Part shown: in pieces, positions 53,219 through 63,227 of the stretch
How positions within the stretch are numbered: the first letter of the stretch is position 1
Layout of the letters: every line of letters starts with the position of its first letter
NCBI RefSeq assembly: GCF_000143765.1
Contig: NZ_GL379776.1
Location: 126,465-190,464, forward strand
Reading direction: 5' to 3'
DNA from: Sphingobacterium spiritivorum ATCC 33861
GTDB lineage: Bacteria > Bacteroidota > Bacteroidia > Sphingobacteriales > Sphingobacteriaceae
Length of the DNA stretch: 64,000 bases
Made by a program: the position numbers and the translations under genes
The notes under the pieces: generated by a model
What the model saw: the letters and a program-made list of their open reading frames with translations, nothing else
The model's database searches: none
What the model was told of the DNA's origin: nothing

Positions 53219-53251
53219 AAAAAAGTTCCGGAGATCATCCGGAACTTTTTT
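53219..53251 (-). terminator. Intrinsic terminator closing the SusD-M60 operon
   Basis: A perfect 14-bp stem (AAAAAAGTTCCGGA) with a 5-base GATCA loop, 22 bases after the NHL-repeat gene. On the minus strand it is followed by a run of T residues. Confidence 0.9.
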
Positions 53252-53273
53252 ATTGTATATATAGACTACAGGA

Positions 53274-55250
53274 TTATTGGACATCTCTGGATTTAATGAC
53301 TCTGACTTTAGTTCCAGAGGCATCTCCTTCCATCAGATACCAGGTATTCGTATAGGGATTGAACATAATACCCAGTACACCGTTAAAACTAGCTGAGGCT
53401 GCAGGCCCGTTAACACGTCCTGATGCAGTTCCGGCAATTTCTTTTAATACGGCTGTTCCTACCGGCTGATTGACATCTGTTTTATAAAGCCTGAATGTAC
53501 TCGGACTGTAGATAAACAGATCGCCATTTGGAGCAATGTCCATTCCCCGGGAACGGTATCCGCTTCCTACAGCATTAGTGGTATAAAATTTATAGCTTTT
53601 TGTAGCAATATCGATTACTCCAAACCTACTTGAATTGCCGGATACAAATAGTTTCTTACCATCAGGTGACAGTTCAAGTGCGTTTCCTAGCTGATTGAAC
53701 CTGGCAACACCACCAATACCTTCCACATCTCCACTTTGTGCTGTTGCACTTCCGGCAAGTAATTCTACACGATTAGTAGCCAGATCGATTCTTCGTATTC
53801 TGTTGCCTATCCATTCCGAGACATACAATATATTATTATTCTTATCGATTGCCAGCCCTGAAGGTCTGTTAAACGAAGCTGCAGCACCTATTCCATCAGC
53901 ATTACCGGTACTGGCCTGCCCCGCTATAGTACTTACGGTTCCGTTACCGGAAGCATCGAATGTAATTTTACGGATACGGTTTCCTCCTGTCGCATTGTTA
54001 TCGGTAAAATACAAATCTCCCTTGTTGTCCACTACCACACCCCATGCTCCGTTTGTCTTCGCATCTGCCAGACTGCCGTCAACATAGCCGGCTCCGCCTG
54101 AACCGATCAACACAGAAGCTGTACCGAATCTGTCAATTTTAACAATCTTATTTCCACTGGTCACGGCTCCATCGGTGATGTACGTATTTCCGCTGACAGG
54201 ATCAAAAACAGCATCCTGCGGAAATCCAAAAGTTACAGACCCGGTATTGAGCTCAGAAACTTCCAGGTTGGTATAGACAGGTGTTGCATATTTTGGAGTT
54301 GCATTTTTAAACTCTAACTCCGTATGATTGTTAATGGTGTTTTCTGTGATTGGGAATATCTTTTCCCCAAATAGCGGGTATTCAGAAGGATTTACAGCGA
54401 CAACACGCACAGCCCCACCCAGATATTCAGCATTAAACTGGATGACAACCGTTCCTTCATTGTCGAAAGTATAGTCTTTAGCATCTTCATAATTTCCATT
54501 TGCTTTTTTCAGTTGTATACGGATTTTAGCATCCTGATCTACTTTTAAAGAATAGAAATTTTTGCTGTTAAAATAGTAATTAAGAGCTCTCTTGGTATTA
54601 GCCAGATTTAAAGTCAACGGATCTTTTGTAACTATTCTTCCTTCCAGAGAATCCAGTGTATAAAGGTTTTCATTGGCTACGGATTTGACTTTATAATAAA
54701 CAGGAAATGCTATATCCTTAAATTGTACGCGGCCATTCATATCCGTTACCAATGTATCAGCTGCTGAGTATGACTCAGTAGCACTTTCTTTGACAAATAG
54801 GGCTACCTTATAATTTGCATAAGGTGCTTTTGTATCCTTATCTGTGAGGGTAGTCGTTATAGCAGACAATCCGAACCGCGGATGACTTTTAAGGCCGATC
54901 GTATAATCCTTCTTCTCTTCCAGGACAACCTGTACTGTATCGGCGGCATATCTTCCTGTATCGCGAATCACAACCTGTACTTTATTCGGGTACGTGATCT
55001 CATATGAAAATCTACCCTCACTGTCTGTACTAACCGTATCAATAAATGTTTGGGTGCCATTTGCTCTGGTCTGACGCTGAAACAAGACTTTTACGCCCTT
55101 TAACGGATTATTATCTTCCGTATTGATCAGTTGCCCCACAATCCTTCCACGATCTACATCAGCAGACTGATTCCATAAATCATTCTTTTTACAGGCAGCG
55201 AGACTCAGACCTGTAAAAAGTATCATCCATATATATATTCTTCTCTTCAT
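53274..55250 (-). CDS. NHL-repeat lipoprotein with carboxypeptidase-regulatory-like domain
   Basis: A 658-residue lipoprotein (lipobox LSLAAC, Cys near 20). Residues about 35-115 form a carboxypeptidase-regulatory-like beta-sandwich (GRIVGQLINTEDNNPLKGVK). A second beta domain follows to about 330. The C-terminal half is a beta-propeller of NHL repeats, for example GAWGVVVDNKGDLYFTDN and PSGLAIDKNNNILYVSEW. NHL propellers bind protein or glycan ligands. It is the last gene of the operon, 53 bases behind a DUF4983 protein, and ends 22 bases before the terminator. It would sit on the outer-membrane surface as an accessory glycan- or peptide-binding protein; that role is inferred. Confidence 0.9.
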   Translation of the reverse strand: MKRRIYIWMILFTGLSLAACKKNDLWNQSADVDRGRIVGQLINTEDNNPLKGVKVLFQRQTRANGTQTFIDTVSTDSEGRFSYEITYPNKVQVVIRDTGRYAADTVQVVLEEKKDYTIGLKSHPRFGLSAITTTLTDKDTKAPYANYKVALFVKESATESYSAADTLVTDMNGRVQFKDIAFPVYYKVKSVANENLYTLDSLEGRIVTKDPLTLNLANTKRALNYYFNSKNFYSLKVDQDAKIRIQLKKANGNYEDAKDYTFDNEGTVVIQFNAEYLGGAVRVVAVNPSEYPLFGEKIFPITENTINNHTELEFKNATPKYATPVYTNLEVSELNTGSVTFGFPQDAVFDPVSGNTYITDGAVTSGNKIVKIDRFGTASVLIGSGGAGYVDGSLADAKTNGAWGVVVDNKGDLYFTDNNATGGNRIRKITFDASGNGTVSTIAGQASTGNADGIGAAASFNRPSGLAIDKNNNILYVSEWIGNRIRRIDLATNRVELLAGSATAQSGDVEGIGGVARFNQLGNALELSPDGKKLFVSGNSSRFGVIDIATKSYKFYTTNAVGSGYRSRGMDIAPNGDLFIYSPSTFRLYKTDVNQPVGTAVLKEIAGTASGRVNGPAASASFNGVLGIMFNPYTNTWYLMEGDASGTKVRVIKSRDVQ

Positions 55251-55303
55251 ATTAGGTTAATAATAGTGTCGTTATTTATAAACAAGACCAATCCCCGGAT
55301 TAA

Positions 55304-57031
55304 TTACTTGATAAACTCTGTTTCATACTTTTGCAACCATGGAGTTCCTTCCAGATTCCAGGAAGCCACGATTGGTATCTTCAGCCAGTACAGAATATTA
55401 CTCATCAGATCTTTATCATAAGTAAGGTATATATTCGGGTTTTCTTCTGTACTGCAAGACCAGGATTGTGCAAGATTCCATGCGAAAGGTGATCCCGGAA
55501 ACAAAAAGTCAGTTTTCCCGGAATCGTCTTTTCTGTTTTTAAGTACACTTCCAGATCCTTCACCCATCGGCCAGTATCCGACCAATTGATTCCAATACGT
55601 GTCTGTAGCATCCAGCTCCTGCTTACATGCGAAATCCTTGATATACTGATCCGGAAGATTTACATTATAATATGCAAGATTATTCACAAGGTTGCTGGAG
55701 GCACCATATGCCACTCCACTTTTACCTGGCCCAACGAAAAAGTCACCCGTACCGGTAATGTTTTTACCTGTCACATCTACAGCTGCTCCCGGTTCACCAT
55801 CCTGATACACCCGACCATATCTTTTACCATTTTCAGTATACACTTTAATGGCTATGGTATGCCACTGTCCGATTACAAATGTTTTCGGAGAATAGACAAA
55901 ATACAAGGTACCGTCTCCCAGTATGGCTCTGAATTTATTCTCTGAGGAAGCTATCATCAGATGCCAGCCTCTGGTCGCACTGTAAGCATGTGTTGTCTTA
56001 CCCACAATAACCGAATTGGTTCCGGATTTTGTGATTACTTTAACCTTACACATGATGGTATAATCACCTGTATTCCCTACATTGAACTGACCTGCATTTG
56101 CATTAAGTATTGTAGGATTGAAGGCATTAATAGCATTTACAGTTAATGAGTTTTTAAGATCCGGTATTTCGAATTCTTTACCCACAATATTCGGAGAATA
56201 ATAGATAACAGGCACTTTGCGTTCTTCCAGAGATGCACCACCATAGGTATTACCGCTACCTCCATGATTAGAGGTGATAATCACCAGCCAGTCTTCCTTT
56301 GCATAATCTTTACGCTTTTTTAGACCTGTCAGGATCTCACCAATGTATCCGTCAGCTACAGTTACCGCATCTTTATACATAGCACTTGACATTGAAAAGG
56401 AACTCTTTACACCCGCTTCATTTACACCTCTGAAGTTGACAACTGCCACACCCAGATCCGTCTCGTTACGACCAAGTTTGGACAGAATACTATCCTTTGC
56501 TGCTGCGTCCGAACTGACCAATACATTCCCATCAGCTAATCCAAAGAGATTCTTTGAAATTAAAGCATTTGGAGTTACAGCATAAGATTTCATTGTTTTG
56601 CCTGATTCCAGTATACGCTGAAAAAACGTAACGAAACCTGTTCCGCTCTGCGGGTTGTTTGTACCATGCGGATCATCTTCATCAAATTCCTCATCAAAAT
56701 CATCCCCTTCGATACCATGCTTATTATGTCCTACTCCACTCACGATAGTCGTCCAGGTAGAAGCATCACCGGTATTGGCATCCGCCAGTGCATTGAAGGA
56801 ATATTTACTGTTCGGCAATAAAGCCTTAATATTTGTCGGAACGTCCTTTTTCAGTTCAATACCGGACAATCCGTCAACAACGATCATCAAGACTTTTCTT
56901 TCTTTCACGAACGGTGTGACGACTTCCTTCTCAAATACCAAAGGAGGATCAAAATACTTCTTACAAGATGTCAGACCTGCTACCAAAAGCATCAACATCA
57001 ACAGGAATTTTGTTATTCTATTACTTTTCAT
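55304..57031 (-). CDS. DUF4983 lipoprotein with phosphodiesterase-like N-terminal domain (copy 1)
   Basis: A 575-residue lipoprotein (lipobox GLTSC). The N-terminal half resembles the alkaline-phosphatase/nucleotide-pyrophosphatase fold: KVLMIVVDGLSG holds the first metal Asp near residue 52, then TWTTIVSGVGHNKHGI, and DWLVIITSNHGGSG near 250. In the last motif the metal-binding Asp of the usual SDHG is Asn, so catalysis is doubtful. A LamG-like concanavalin fold follows (about 310-470, for example WHTIAIKVYTENGKRYGRVY), then the DUF4983 C-terminal region with LVGYWPMGEGSGSVLKN. It is the sixth of seven genes in the operon and is paralogous to the gene two places upstream, with the M60 peptidase between. 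Confidence 0.88.
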   Translation of the reverse strand: MKSNRITKFLLMLMLLVAGLTSCKKYFDPPLVFEKEVVTPFVKERKVLMIVVDGLSGIELKKDVPTNIKALLPNSKYSFNALADANTGDASTWTTIVSGVGHNKHGIEGDDFDEEFDEDDPHGTNNPQSGTGFVTFFQRILESGKTMKSYAVTPNALISKNLFGLADGNVLVSSDAAAKDSILSKLGRNETDLGVAVVNFRGVNEAGVKSSFSMSSAMYKDAVTVADGYIGEILTGLKKRKDYAKEDWLVIITSNHGGSGNTYGGASLEERKVPVIYYSPNIVGKEFEIPDLKNSLTVNAINAFNPTILNANAGQFNVGNTGDYTIMCKVKVITKSGTNSVIVGKTTHAYSATRGWHLMIASSENKFRAILGDGTLYFVYSPKTFVIGQWHTIAIKVYTENGKRYGRVYQDGEPGAAVDVTGKNITGTGDFFVGPGKSGVAYGASSNLVNNLAYYNVNLPDQYIKDFACKQELDATDTYWNQLVGYWPMGEGSGSVLKNRKDDSGKTDFLFPGSPFAWNLAQSWSCSTEENPNIYLTYDKDLMSNILYWLKIPIVASWNLEGTPWLQKYETEFIK

Positions 57032-57045
57032 AATTATCCCCTTTC

Positions 57046-59043
57046 TTATCTATTGTTGTAAAATCCTAACTCAGCTATCACCGGAAAGTCTGTGGTAACA
57101 TACAAGTCAGACTTATTGACTGTAAGTCTTGCATACTTGAATGTTTCAGCGGTCTGACCACTATTGAAATACACATATTGCGTTGGGAGATCACGTGTAA
57201 CAGTGTAGGTTCCCAATGAACGCCATGATACATTATCATCACTCACTTCCAGTTTGAAATTTTTGACATGATTCGTGGAATTTGCAACCTGACGCTGCGT
57301 AAAACTGATACCACTTGCACTGATTGCATTAGCTCCTGTCTGTAAATTAATCACCCACGGACCGTTAGCAACAAAGCTGTTAGCTGGTGTACAGGTGGTA
57401 TTCCAGCACGCGTTCCAGAAGGTGGTCAGATTGCCGTCTATTGTATTCTTAGGCTCATATGTAGTATTATAGTTGGTGGCAGTAGCTGTCCATCCGGTTT
57501 TTGCAACCTCAATAACATCATAATAAGGTTCTTCGCCCCCGCTTCTGGTTACTGGATTAAAAAGCCAGAATTTCTTGTTCAGTAACGGAAGTCCCAATTG
57601 AAACTTAACGTAATTACGGGAAACATCACTTACTTTTATGCCCCATCCTATCCATAAGAAAGGTTCCATATCCACTTTTGTATATTCACACAATGCTTCA
57701 TAGAAGAAGTCAATCTTTGATTGATCATTCGCCGATTCAAATCTGGCATTACGTGCACGGGTATAGAGATAAGTCATAAACTCGTATCCGTATTTTTCGA
57801 AAATCTGTGCATACATAATCAACTTGGCGTCATTATGATTTTTAGATAATGTCGGCATATTAGCCCATATCTTGCGGTTAGCATCTGCAGCATCTTTGGG
57901 AACATAATTAATCCATTCCAGCCCTGTAGGCCATACTTCGGCTATTTTGGTATGCTGACGGCCGTTTATCATGGCTACTTTAAAGCTGAATAAGTTGTTT
58001 GTCACCTCTCCATTGCCGTCAAAGCTCCAGACCCTGCCCTGTTGCATATTATGTCCAAGTTCATGATATGTTCCCCAGTTTTGCGTACGAACCGAATTTA
58101 CAGTCACAGCCTGACCAAAGTACTGATCATTGGCTCCTGCACGTACCGGATATCCAGATACCTGCGCTACTCCCGGCTCAAACAACACATCATGTACGAT
58201 ACGCCACTTATTGAATGGTGCACGATGCTTGACATCAGGATTTCCCTCAGTCATACCTGTCCAGTCCCAATAGGCTTCTTTGATCATCTTATCCCAAAGT
58301 TCCATCAACTCTGTAGGACTGTTGATCGGAAATCTTTTGAGACGCTCTGTCTGCAGTGTAAATACGATCCGGTTACCTTCCAGTTCAAACCATGGAACTG
58401 AAGATTTATTAACAAGGTCTTTCCATTGCTGATCGGTCATTTTGCCTAATTTGAAACTTGGCGCAAGTGTTGTTCCGGAGAAAAGAAGATCTACAACTCT
58501 GCCCAAAGGACGCTCAGGAATAATATATACAAGTCCACCGTATAGATTACGTATATAGTTTTTGCCCGGGAAAAGATCCTTGCTCACTACAATTTTTTCA
58601 TCTCTTCGCGGAAACTCGATTTTCGTACTTCCTGTATACACGTGCGGACCGACCTGCGCTTTAAGACCGTATACACCCTGGGGTACATCGATCACAATCA
58701 ATTCGCCCGCAGGAGCAAACATACTTGTACTCTGCCATGCTCCGGGAGCTACACTGATCCGCAGATCGGAAGGAGATACTTCTACATAATTCAGATCGAT
58801 ACTGACCTTATAGTTTTCTAATCTTGGTTCTGTGGTTGCGACCACACCTGGAAACAGTCTGGCTTGTGTTATTTTAGAATAATCGATCTTAAACCGATTG
58901 GTATCGATATTCACATTTACTGTATCTTCATATTCACCGGAAGAATATCCGTTTTCAAAATTATAACCGTAGTCTTTAGAACATGAAGCTAAAGAAGCCA
59001 GTATATATAAGAATGAAAAACCGTAAAATAATTGCTTTTTCAT
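57046..59043 (-). CDS. M60-family (enhancin-like) zinc metallopeptidase lipoprotein
   Basis: A 665-residue lipoprotein (lipobox LASC). A beta-rich accessory domain lies at about 30-190, then the M60 catalytic domain at about 200-470. The gluzincin motif is HELGHNMQ near residue 323, with the third ligand Glu in GNGEVTNNLFS 14 residues later; both match the family, so it should be active. M60 enzymes cleave mucin-type O-glycoproteins with the sugar left in place. The C-terminal 140 residues form an F5/8-type C (discoidin) carbohydrate-binding domain, opening YDVIEVAKTGWTATATNY. It sits in a SusD operon between two DUF4983 proteins, so it probably processes glycoproteins captured at the surface. 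Confidence 0.93.
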   Translation of the reverse strand: MKKQLFYGFSFLYILASLASCSKDYGYNFENGYSSGEYEDTVNVNIDTNRFKIDYSKITQARLFPGVVATTEPRLENYKVSIDLNYVEVSPSDLRISVAPGAWQSTSMFAPAGELIVIDVPQGVYGLKAQVGPHVYTGSTKIEFPRRDEKIVVSKDLFPGKNYIRNLYGGLVYIIPERPLGRVVDLLFSGTTLAPSFKLGKMTDQQWKDLVNKSSVPWFELEGNRIVFTLQTERLKRFPINSPTELMELWDKMIKEAYWDWTGMTEGNPDVKHRAPFNKWRIVHDVLFEPGVAQVSGYPVRAGANDQYFGQAVTVNSVRTQNWGTYHELGHNMQQGRVWSFDGNGEVTNNLFSFKVAMINGRQHTKIAEVWPTGLEWINYVPKDAADANRKIWANMPTLSKNHNDAKLIMYAQIFEKYGYEFMTYLYTRARNARFESANDQSKIDFFYEALCEYTKVDMEPFLWIGWGIKVSDVSRNYVKFQLGLPLLNKKFWLFNPVTRSGGEEPYYDVIEVAKTGWTATATNYNTTYEPKNTIDGNLTTFWNACWNTTCTPANSFVANGPWVINLQTGANAISASGISFTQRQVANSTNHVKNFKLEVSDDNVSWRSLGTYTVTRDLPTQYVYFNSGQTAETFKYARLTVNKSDLYVTTDFPVIAELGFYNNR

Positions 59044-59053
59044 CGTTCAATAA

Positions 59054-60844
59054 TTATTTGTTTGAAAATATTGGAGACCAACTCTGTGCATCCAGATCGA
59101 ACTGCGACACTTCTAATATCCCTAACCAGCTATACATCATCAAAGGTGCATCTACTGTACGGATAACATATCTTTCCAGATTATCCGGAACGGTAGGACA
59201 TAAATTACCGGCACGTTCTGAAAAACTGTTCCACACAAAAGATCCGTTGAGTACAAAATTTCTCTTGTATGGGCTTAGGTCTTTAATCTGTGTACCTTCG
59301 TCATTGGCTGGCCAATATCCGATCAGATTAGCATAATAGCTATCTTTTTGAGGCGTAGAAAGTGTAGTACATGCATTTGCAGCAATATAATTATCCGGTA
59401 ATGCAGCATTATATATCCGGACATCTGCTATAGAATGAACAAATCCTGAATTGTCGCCATAAGACCCTTTTTGATATCCTAACTGTAATGGCATATCCGG
59501 AGAAGAAAGGTTACGTGCAGCAAAATTGGTAAGTGTCTGCTTCAATACGCCGTCTCTGAATAACTTGACGACACGATTGGTACCGTCTTTATAGATCTTG
59601 GCTGTCAACGTGTACCAGGTATCCAATTCAAACGGGGCACTATCAAATGCATAATTGGAAGATGAACTGCTGTTCGATATAAATCGCCATCCATTACCTC
59701 CGTTATAGGTAATACTCCAACCCACCGGAAAATTCTGTGCACTGTTCATCTTTCCTACGATAACACCATTTAATGCACTTCCGGTCTTCCCTCCTTTGCC
59801 ATTCATCTCATGTACTTTGAGTTTTATCTGCACGGTGTAATTACCGGCATCTGCACCTGTTCCCAGATCATAAAGTTTAGCATCGGCCGGAGCTATGGCT
59901 GCAAAACCCGAATTACCTGTGTAGCGAACCGCAGAAGAGCTCCAGGCCGGATCTGTTGTTTCAATACGCTCCACCAGTTTGTAAGCAAACTGATTATTAT
60001 ACATCAGTACAAAATTATTGCGATCGGTTTTCGAAAACACACTTCCGTCATCCAGCCCCGGTTTCAGGGTATAAGATCCGCCGTTATTCGATGCGACGAT
60101 GACTAACCATTTTTCATCTTTATAATTCGGTCTTGACTTGATCGTTTTCATCAGCTCGCCTAATCGCTGATCAAACTGATGCAATGCCTGTAGATAACGC
60201 TCCGAATCAGGACCGTATCCATAAGCATCTCCGGCAGCTTTTACATCTTTAAAAGTGGCCACCACCAGACCTGCATCTGCATGATTCAGTTCTGTCTGAG
60301 CTCCTGTCAGTACTTCTGTATCACTATTGACTTTTAGATTCTGATCGACATCTGCCGGATTCACAATCCCTTCTACAGTGTTGTTACTTGTCACAAGAGC
60401 TGTACGCAATTTAGTATATTGCTTAATCCGCGTAAAAAGACTTGGATATTTTGCAAGATTATTACCTGAAAGATTGGTACTGGTTACTTTATGTTTATCT
60501 TTTTCGACACCAGTCAACAGATCTGCATATGTTGTTCCGTCATTTGGAGAAGCTGCACTGACCGAGTTCCAGCTAAACATGGCATTAAAAGTCATCCCAG
60601 ACAAATTGGGCATCACCCCATAGTCTGTAGCCTGATTACCGACCACTGAACCTACCGCTCCTTCTACAATAATATAGGCCATCCGAAACTGAGATCCCTT
60701 TATATTAAGGTTAGGCTCATCATCGCCAAATTGAATTTTATTTTCAAAATCCTTATTACAGGATAGCAGTCCCCATATAGCTGTAGTCAACAGCAGCAGT
60801 TGACGGCTATATTTCCTGATCGAAATTGTATTGCTATTTTTCAT
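59054..60844 (-). CDS. DUF4983 lipoprotein with eroded phosphodiesterase-like domain (copy 2)
   Basis: A 596-residue lipoprotein (lipobox GLLSC) of the same architecture as the neighbouring DUF4983 gene. The N-terminal fold is the phosphodiesterase-like type, but the first metal motif reads YIIVEGAVG (Asp to Glu), and the later SDHG motif is SNNGGS (both metal residues lost). It is thus probably inactive and used for binding. A LamG-like domain follows (about 330-480) and the DUF4983 region (LIGYWPANDEGTQIKDLSPY) ends the protein. The gene starts 24 bases after the DUF5122 gene and stops ten bases before the M60 peptidase. A duplicated binding protein on both sides of an M60 gene may form a surface complex. 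Confidence 0.86.
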   Translation of the reverse strand: MKNSNTISIRKYSRQLLLLTTAIWGLLSCNKDFENKIQFGDDEPNLNIKGSQFRMAYIIVEGAVGSVVGNQATDYGVMPNLSGMTFNAMFSWNSVSAASPNDGTTYADLLTGVEKDKHKVTSTNLSGNNLAKYPSLFTRIKQYTKLRTALVTSNNTVEGIVNPADVDQNLKVNSDTEVLTGAQTELNHADAGLVVATFKDVKAAGDAYGYGPDSERYLQALHQFDQRLGELMKTIKSRPNYKDEKWLVIVASNNGGSYTLKPGLDDGSVFSKTDRNNFVLMYNNQFAYKLVERIETTDPAWSSSAVRYTGNSGFAAIAPADAKLYDLGTGADAGNYTVQIKLKVHEMNGKGGKTGSALNGVIVGKMNSAQNFPVGWSITYNGGNGWRFISNSSSSSNYAFDSAPFELDTWYTLTAKIYKDGTNRVVKLFRDGVLKQTLTNFAARNLSSPDMPLQLGYQKGSYGDNSGFVHSIADVRIYNAALPDNYIAANACTTLSTPQKDSYYANLIGYWPANDEGTQIKDLSPYKRNFVLNGSFVWNSFSERAGNLCPTVPDNLERYVIRTVDAPLMMYSWLGILEVSQFDLDAQSWSPIFSNK

Positions 60845-60868
60845 TTCTAAATCTCTTTAATACTCCTG

Positions 60869-62482
60869 TTAATCAACAATCGTCATACGTACAATATTTC
60901 CGACATTAAGCTGTCCGTTGAAAGAACTGATACTTCCCACCAGCGTGATCGTTCGCTGCCCCAGAGAATTGGTTCCTTCCAAAGAATCATAGATACTGCC
61001 AACCAGCTTACCCGTATTATTGTAATCAGCAGCAAGCGTACCGTCAGGATTAAGGATCAGCAGACCTTCCCGGATCACATCATTGTATTTTGTAAATGTT
61101 CCCGAAACAAGGATCAATCCATTCGAAAGTTGCGTGACATAGTTTGGTTTACCACCTGCAAAGCCATAGCTTTTGAAAGAAGGATCAACACTTCCGTCAA
61201 CATTCAACACTGCAATACCATTTGACGGTACGCCATTGAACGTATTGAAGCTCCCTACCACGATATATTTATTAGTAGTAGCTGAATAGAATATCTTCAT
61301 AATCCTGTCATCGGCTCCTGAACCGGCAGAAAAACTCGGATCATAATTACCATTGACATCCAGCCTGACAATCCTGCCTGCACTTTGAGTGGCATTGAAA
61401 TTGGTAAAAGACCCTACCAATACCAGTTTGCCGTCTTTCTGCAGGTAACCATCATTAATATTACCATTAACCCCTGCCAGTCCCTTAATCGGAAGCGTAG
61501 TTTTATTCATGTAATAATTAGAATCCAGCACACCATTCATATCCATACGCACAACTTGCTTTGTAGAAAAGTAATCTGTCAGAATATTATCAAATGTGGA
61601 ACGTGTATAATAATTGTTTGCATAAGACTGGAAATTGCCGATAGCCGTTACTTTATTATTCTGAACAAAAGTCTTCACAACAGAAAGGTCTGTTCCTCCA
61701 TTAAATGTCGGAGCAATAAGATTGCTCTTTTTCGGATCAGATGTCAGATTCAGAATAGGCACACTTGCAACATCTAATGCTCCGGTATTTGTGATACGTG
61801 TAATATTTCTCACCAGATTGATGGTATCAAAATTGGTGAACGCACCCGAGATCAACAGAGAGCCGTTAGTCAGTTCATTGATTGACAGTATGGATCCTTT
61901 CACCCCTTCACCGAATTTCATGCCTTTTACAAAATCCCCTGAATTCGACAACCGTGCTATACCACCAATTTTGGTAGAAGAAGAAAAACCATTATAATCT
62001 GTAAAGTTTCCGCCGATATAAATCTGTCCGTTACTGAGCTGCTTAATTGAAAAAATGGGTCCGATTGTACCGGTACCGGACCTGAAGGTCAGGTCAAGAC
62101 CTGCCTTCCCTATAATCGGCAGCAATGGTCCTGCAAAAATCTGCCCGTTTACAACTACCCGGACTCCGCCTGTACTGGCGTTAACCGGAACGGTAGAAGT
62201 CACGGAAGTATCTGTAATATTGACAATACGAGCCGGAATATTATTCATAAACAACTGAATATCTTCAGGTTTATATTTCAGCAAACCATCTATTTTAAAG
62301 GTTACATCTGTGCCGGGTCTGGCTTGTGAAGGTGAGGGCAATGCCTCTCTGAATCCGATACCCAAAGGTTCTGCCCCACCGGCATAAGGATCTGGTCCAT
62401 ATGTTATTTTGTCCGTACAGGAGGCCAGCAGCGCTACCGCGAACAAGATAATAAAGGAGTAAACTGTATAATTCTTTTTCAT
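60869..62482 (-). CDS. DUF5122 (delta-60 repeat) beta-propeller lipoprotein with IPT-like domain
   Basis: A 537-residue lipoprotein (lipobox LLASC). Residues about 45-125 form an IPT/TIG-like domain (DVTFKIDGLLKYKPEDIQLF). The rest is a delta-60/DUF5122 propeller with repeats such as GQIYIGGNFTDYNGF, GKLVLVGSFTNFNA and GLILVSGTFTKYND, each ending in GxIxRLxxxGxxDxSF-like units. Such proteins are common in SusD operons of Bacteroidota as surface glycan- or protein-binding proteins. It follows the FAS1 gene after eight bases and precedes a DUF4983 gene. Some databases list the N-terminal part as DUF5008. Confidence 0.88.
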   Translation of the reverse strand: MKKNYTVYSFIILFAVALLASCTDKITYGPDPYAGGAEPLGIGFREALPSPSQARPGTDVTFKIDGLLKYKPEDIQLFMNNIPARIVNITDTSVTSTVPVNASTGGVRVVVNGQIFAGPLLPIIGKAGLDLTFRSGTGTIGPIFSIKQLSNGQIYIGGNFTDYNGFSSSTKIGGIARLSNSGDFVKGMKFGEGVKGSILSINELTNGSLLISGAFTNFDTINLVRNITRITNTGALDVASVPILNLTSDPKKSNLIAPTFNGGTDLSVVKTFVQNNKVTAIGNFQSYANNYYTRSTFDNILTDYFSTKQVVRMDMNGVLDSNYYMNKTTLPIKGLAGVNGNINDGYLQKDGKLVLVGSFTNFNATQSAGRIVRLDVNGNYDPSFSAGSGADDRIMKIFYSATTNKYIVVGSFNTFNGVPSNGIAVLNVDGSVDPSFKSYGFAGGKPNYVTQLSNGLILVSGTFTKYNDVIREGLLILNPDGTLAADYNNTGKLVGSIYDSLEGTNSLGQRTITLVGSISSFNGQLNVGNIVRMTIVD

Positions 62483-62490
62483 ATCAGATC

Positions 62491-63216
62491 TTATTTATAA
62501 TCAATACCATATTCGATCGCCAGATTGGCAAACCGGTTATATAAAAACCCAAATACATGTCTGTTGTAATTCAATACATGAACTCTTCCGTTAGTTGGCT
62601 GAATATTAGAAGAAGCTACAAAAGTATTGACCCAGGAGGATGTTGGTCTGGAATAATCCGGCACATACGAAAGTAAAATTTGTCTTGGCCCGGCATATTT
62701 GATCACAACACCGTTGTTATTGAGATCATGGTAGACCGCACCTACATTGATCGGCTGAGTTTCATTATACGTTTCGAAAATCTGCCCGCTGAAAGCATAC
62801 AATGCAGTAGTATCTACCTGACGAAAATCATTTAATCCAAAATCACCCTTGATCATATATTCAGATAAGATAGATTTCCAGACCGCCGGCTTTACTTCCT
62901 GATAACTCTTGATCGTATCCTGTCCGCCTAAATAAAGAACCACATTCAGGTAGTTCAGTGCCTTGCGGATCGTTGGATCGGGAGGAGCGAAAAAGGTCAG
63001 CCTGTCATTTTTAAAATTATCTTCCATTCCGGCATAGCGGATGATTTGCGTCAGCGTATCAAATGGATCCTGTGGTTTTTGACCTTTTGAATCCAGATAT
63101 TGCATCATATTTCCATTGAACTTAGGATCATGTACCCCCGAATCCGAAAAATAATCGTCTTTATTACAAGATGCTAATACAAGCAGTGCGGTTAGTATGT
63201 ATAGTAAATTTTTCAT
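62491..63216 (-). CDS. FAS1 (fasciclin)-domain lipoprotein
   Basis: A 241-residue lipoprotein (lipobox LASC, near residue 17). The body fits a diverged FAS1 domain: an opening helix with DTLTQIIRYAGMEDNF, the RLTFFAPPDPTIRKAL box that corresponds to the family's TVFAPTDxAF motif, and the closing strand GRVHVLNY in place of the usual GvvHvID. FAS1 domains bind glycans or proteins, and in Bacteroidota they are frequent in SusCD operons. It starts 11 bases after the SusD gene and shares its transcript. Confidence 0.85.
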   Translation of the reverse strand: MKNLLYILTALLVLASCNKDDYFSDSGVHDPKFNGNMMQYLDSKGQKPQDPFDTLTQIIRYAGMEDNFKNDRLTFFAPPDPTIRKALNYLNVVLYLGGQDTIKSYQEVKPAVWKSILSEYMIKGDFGLNDFRQVDTTALYAFSGQIFETYNETQPINVGAVYHDLNNNGVVIKYAGPRQILLSYVPDYSRPTSSWVNTFVASSNIQPTNGRVHVLNYNRHVFGFLYNRFANLAIEYGIDYK

Positions 63217-63227
63217 ATCTCTTTCTC

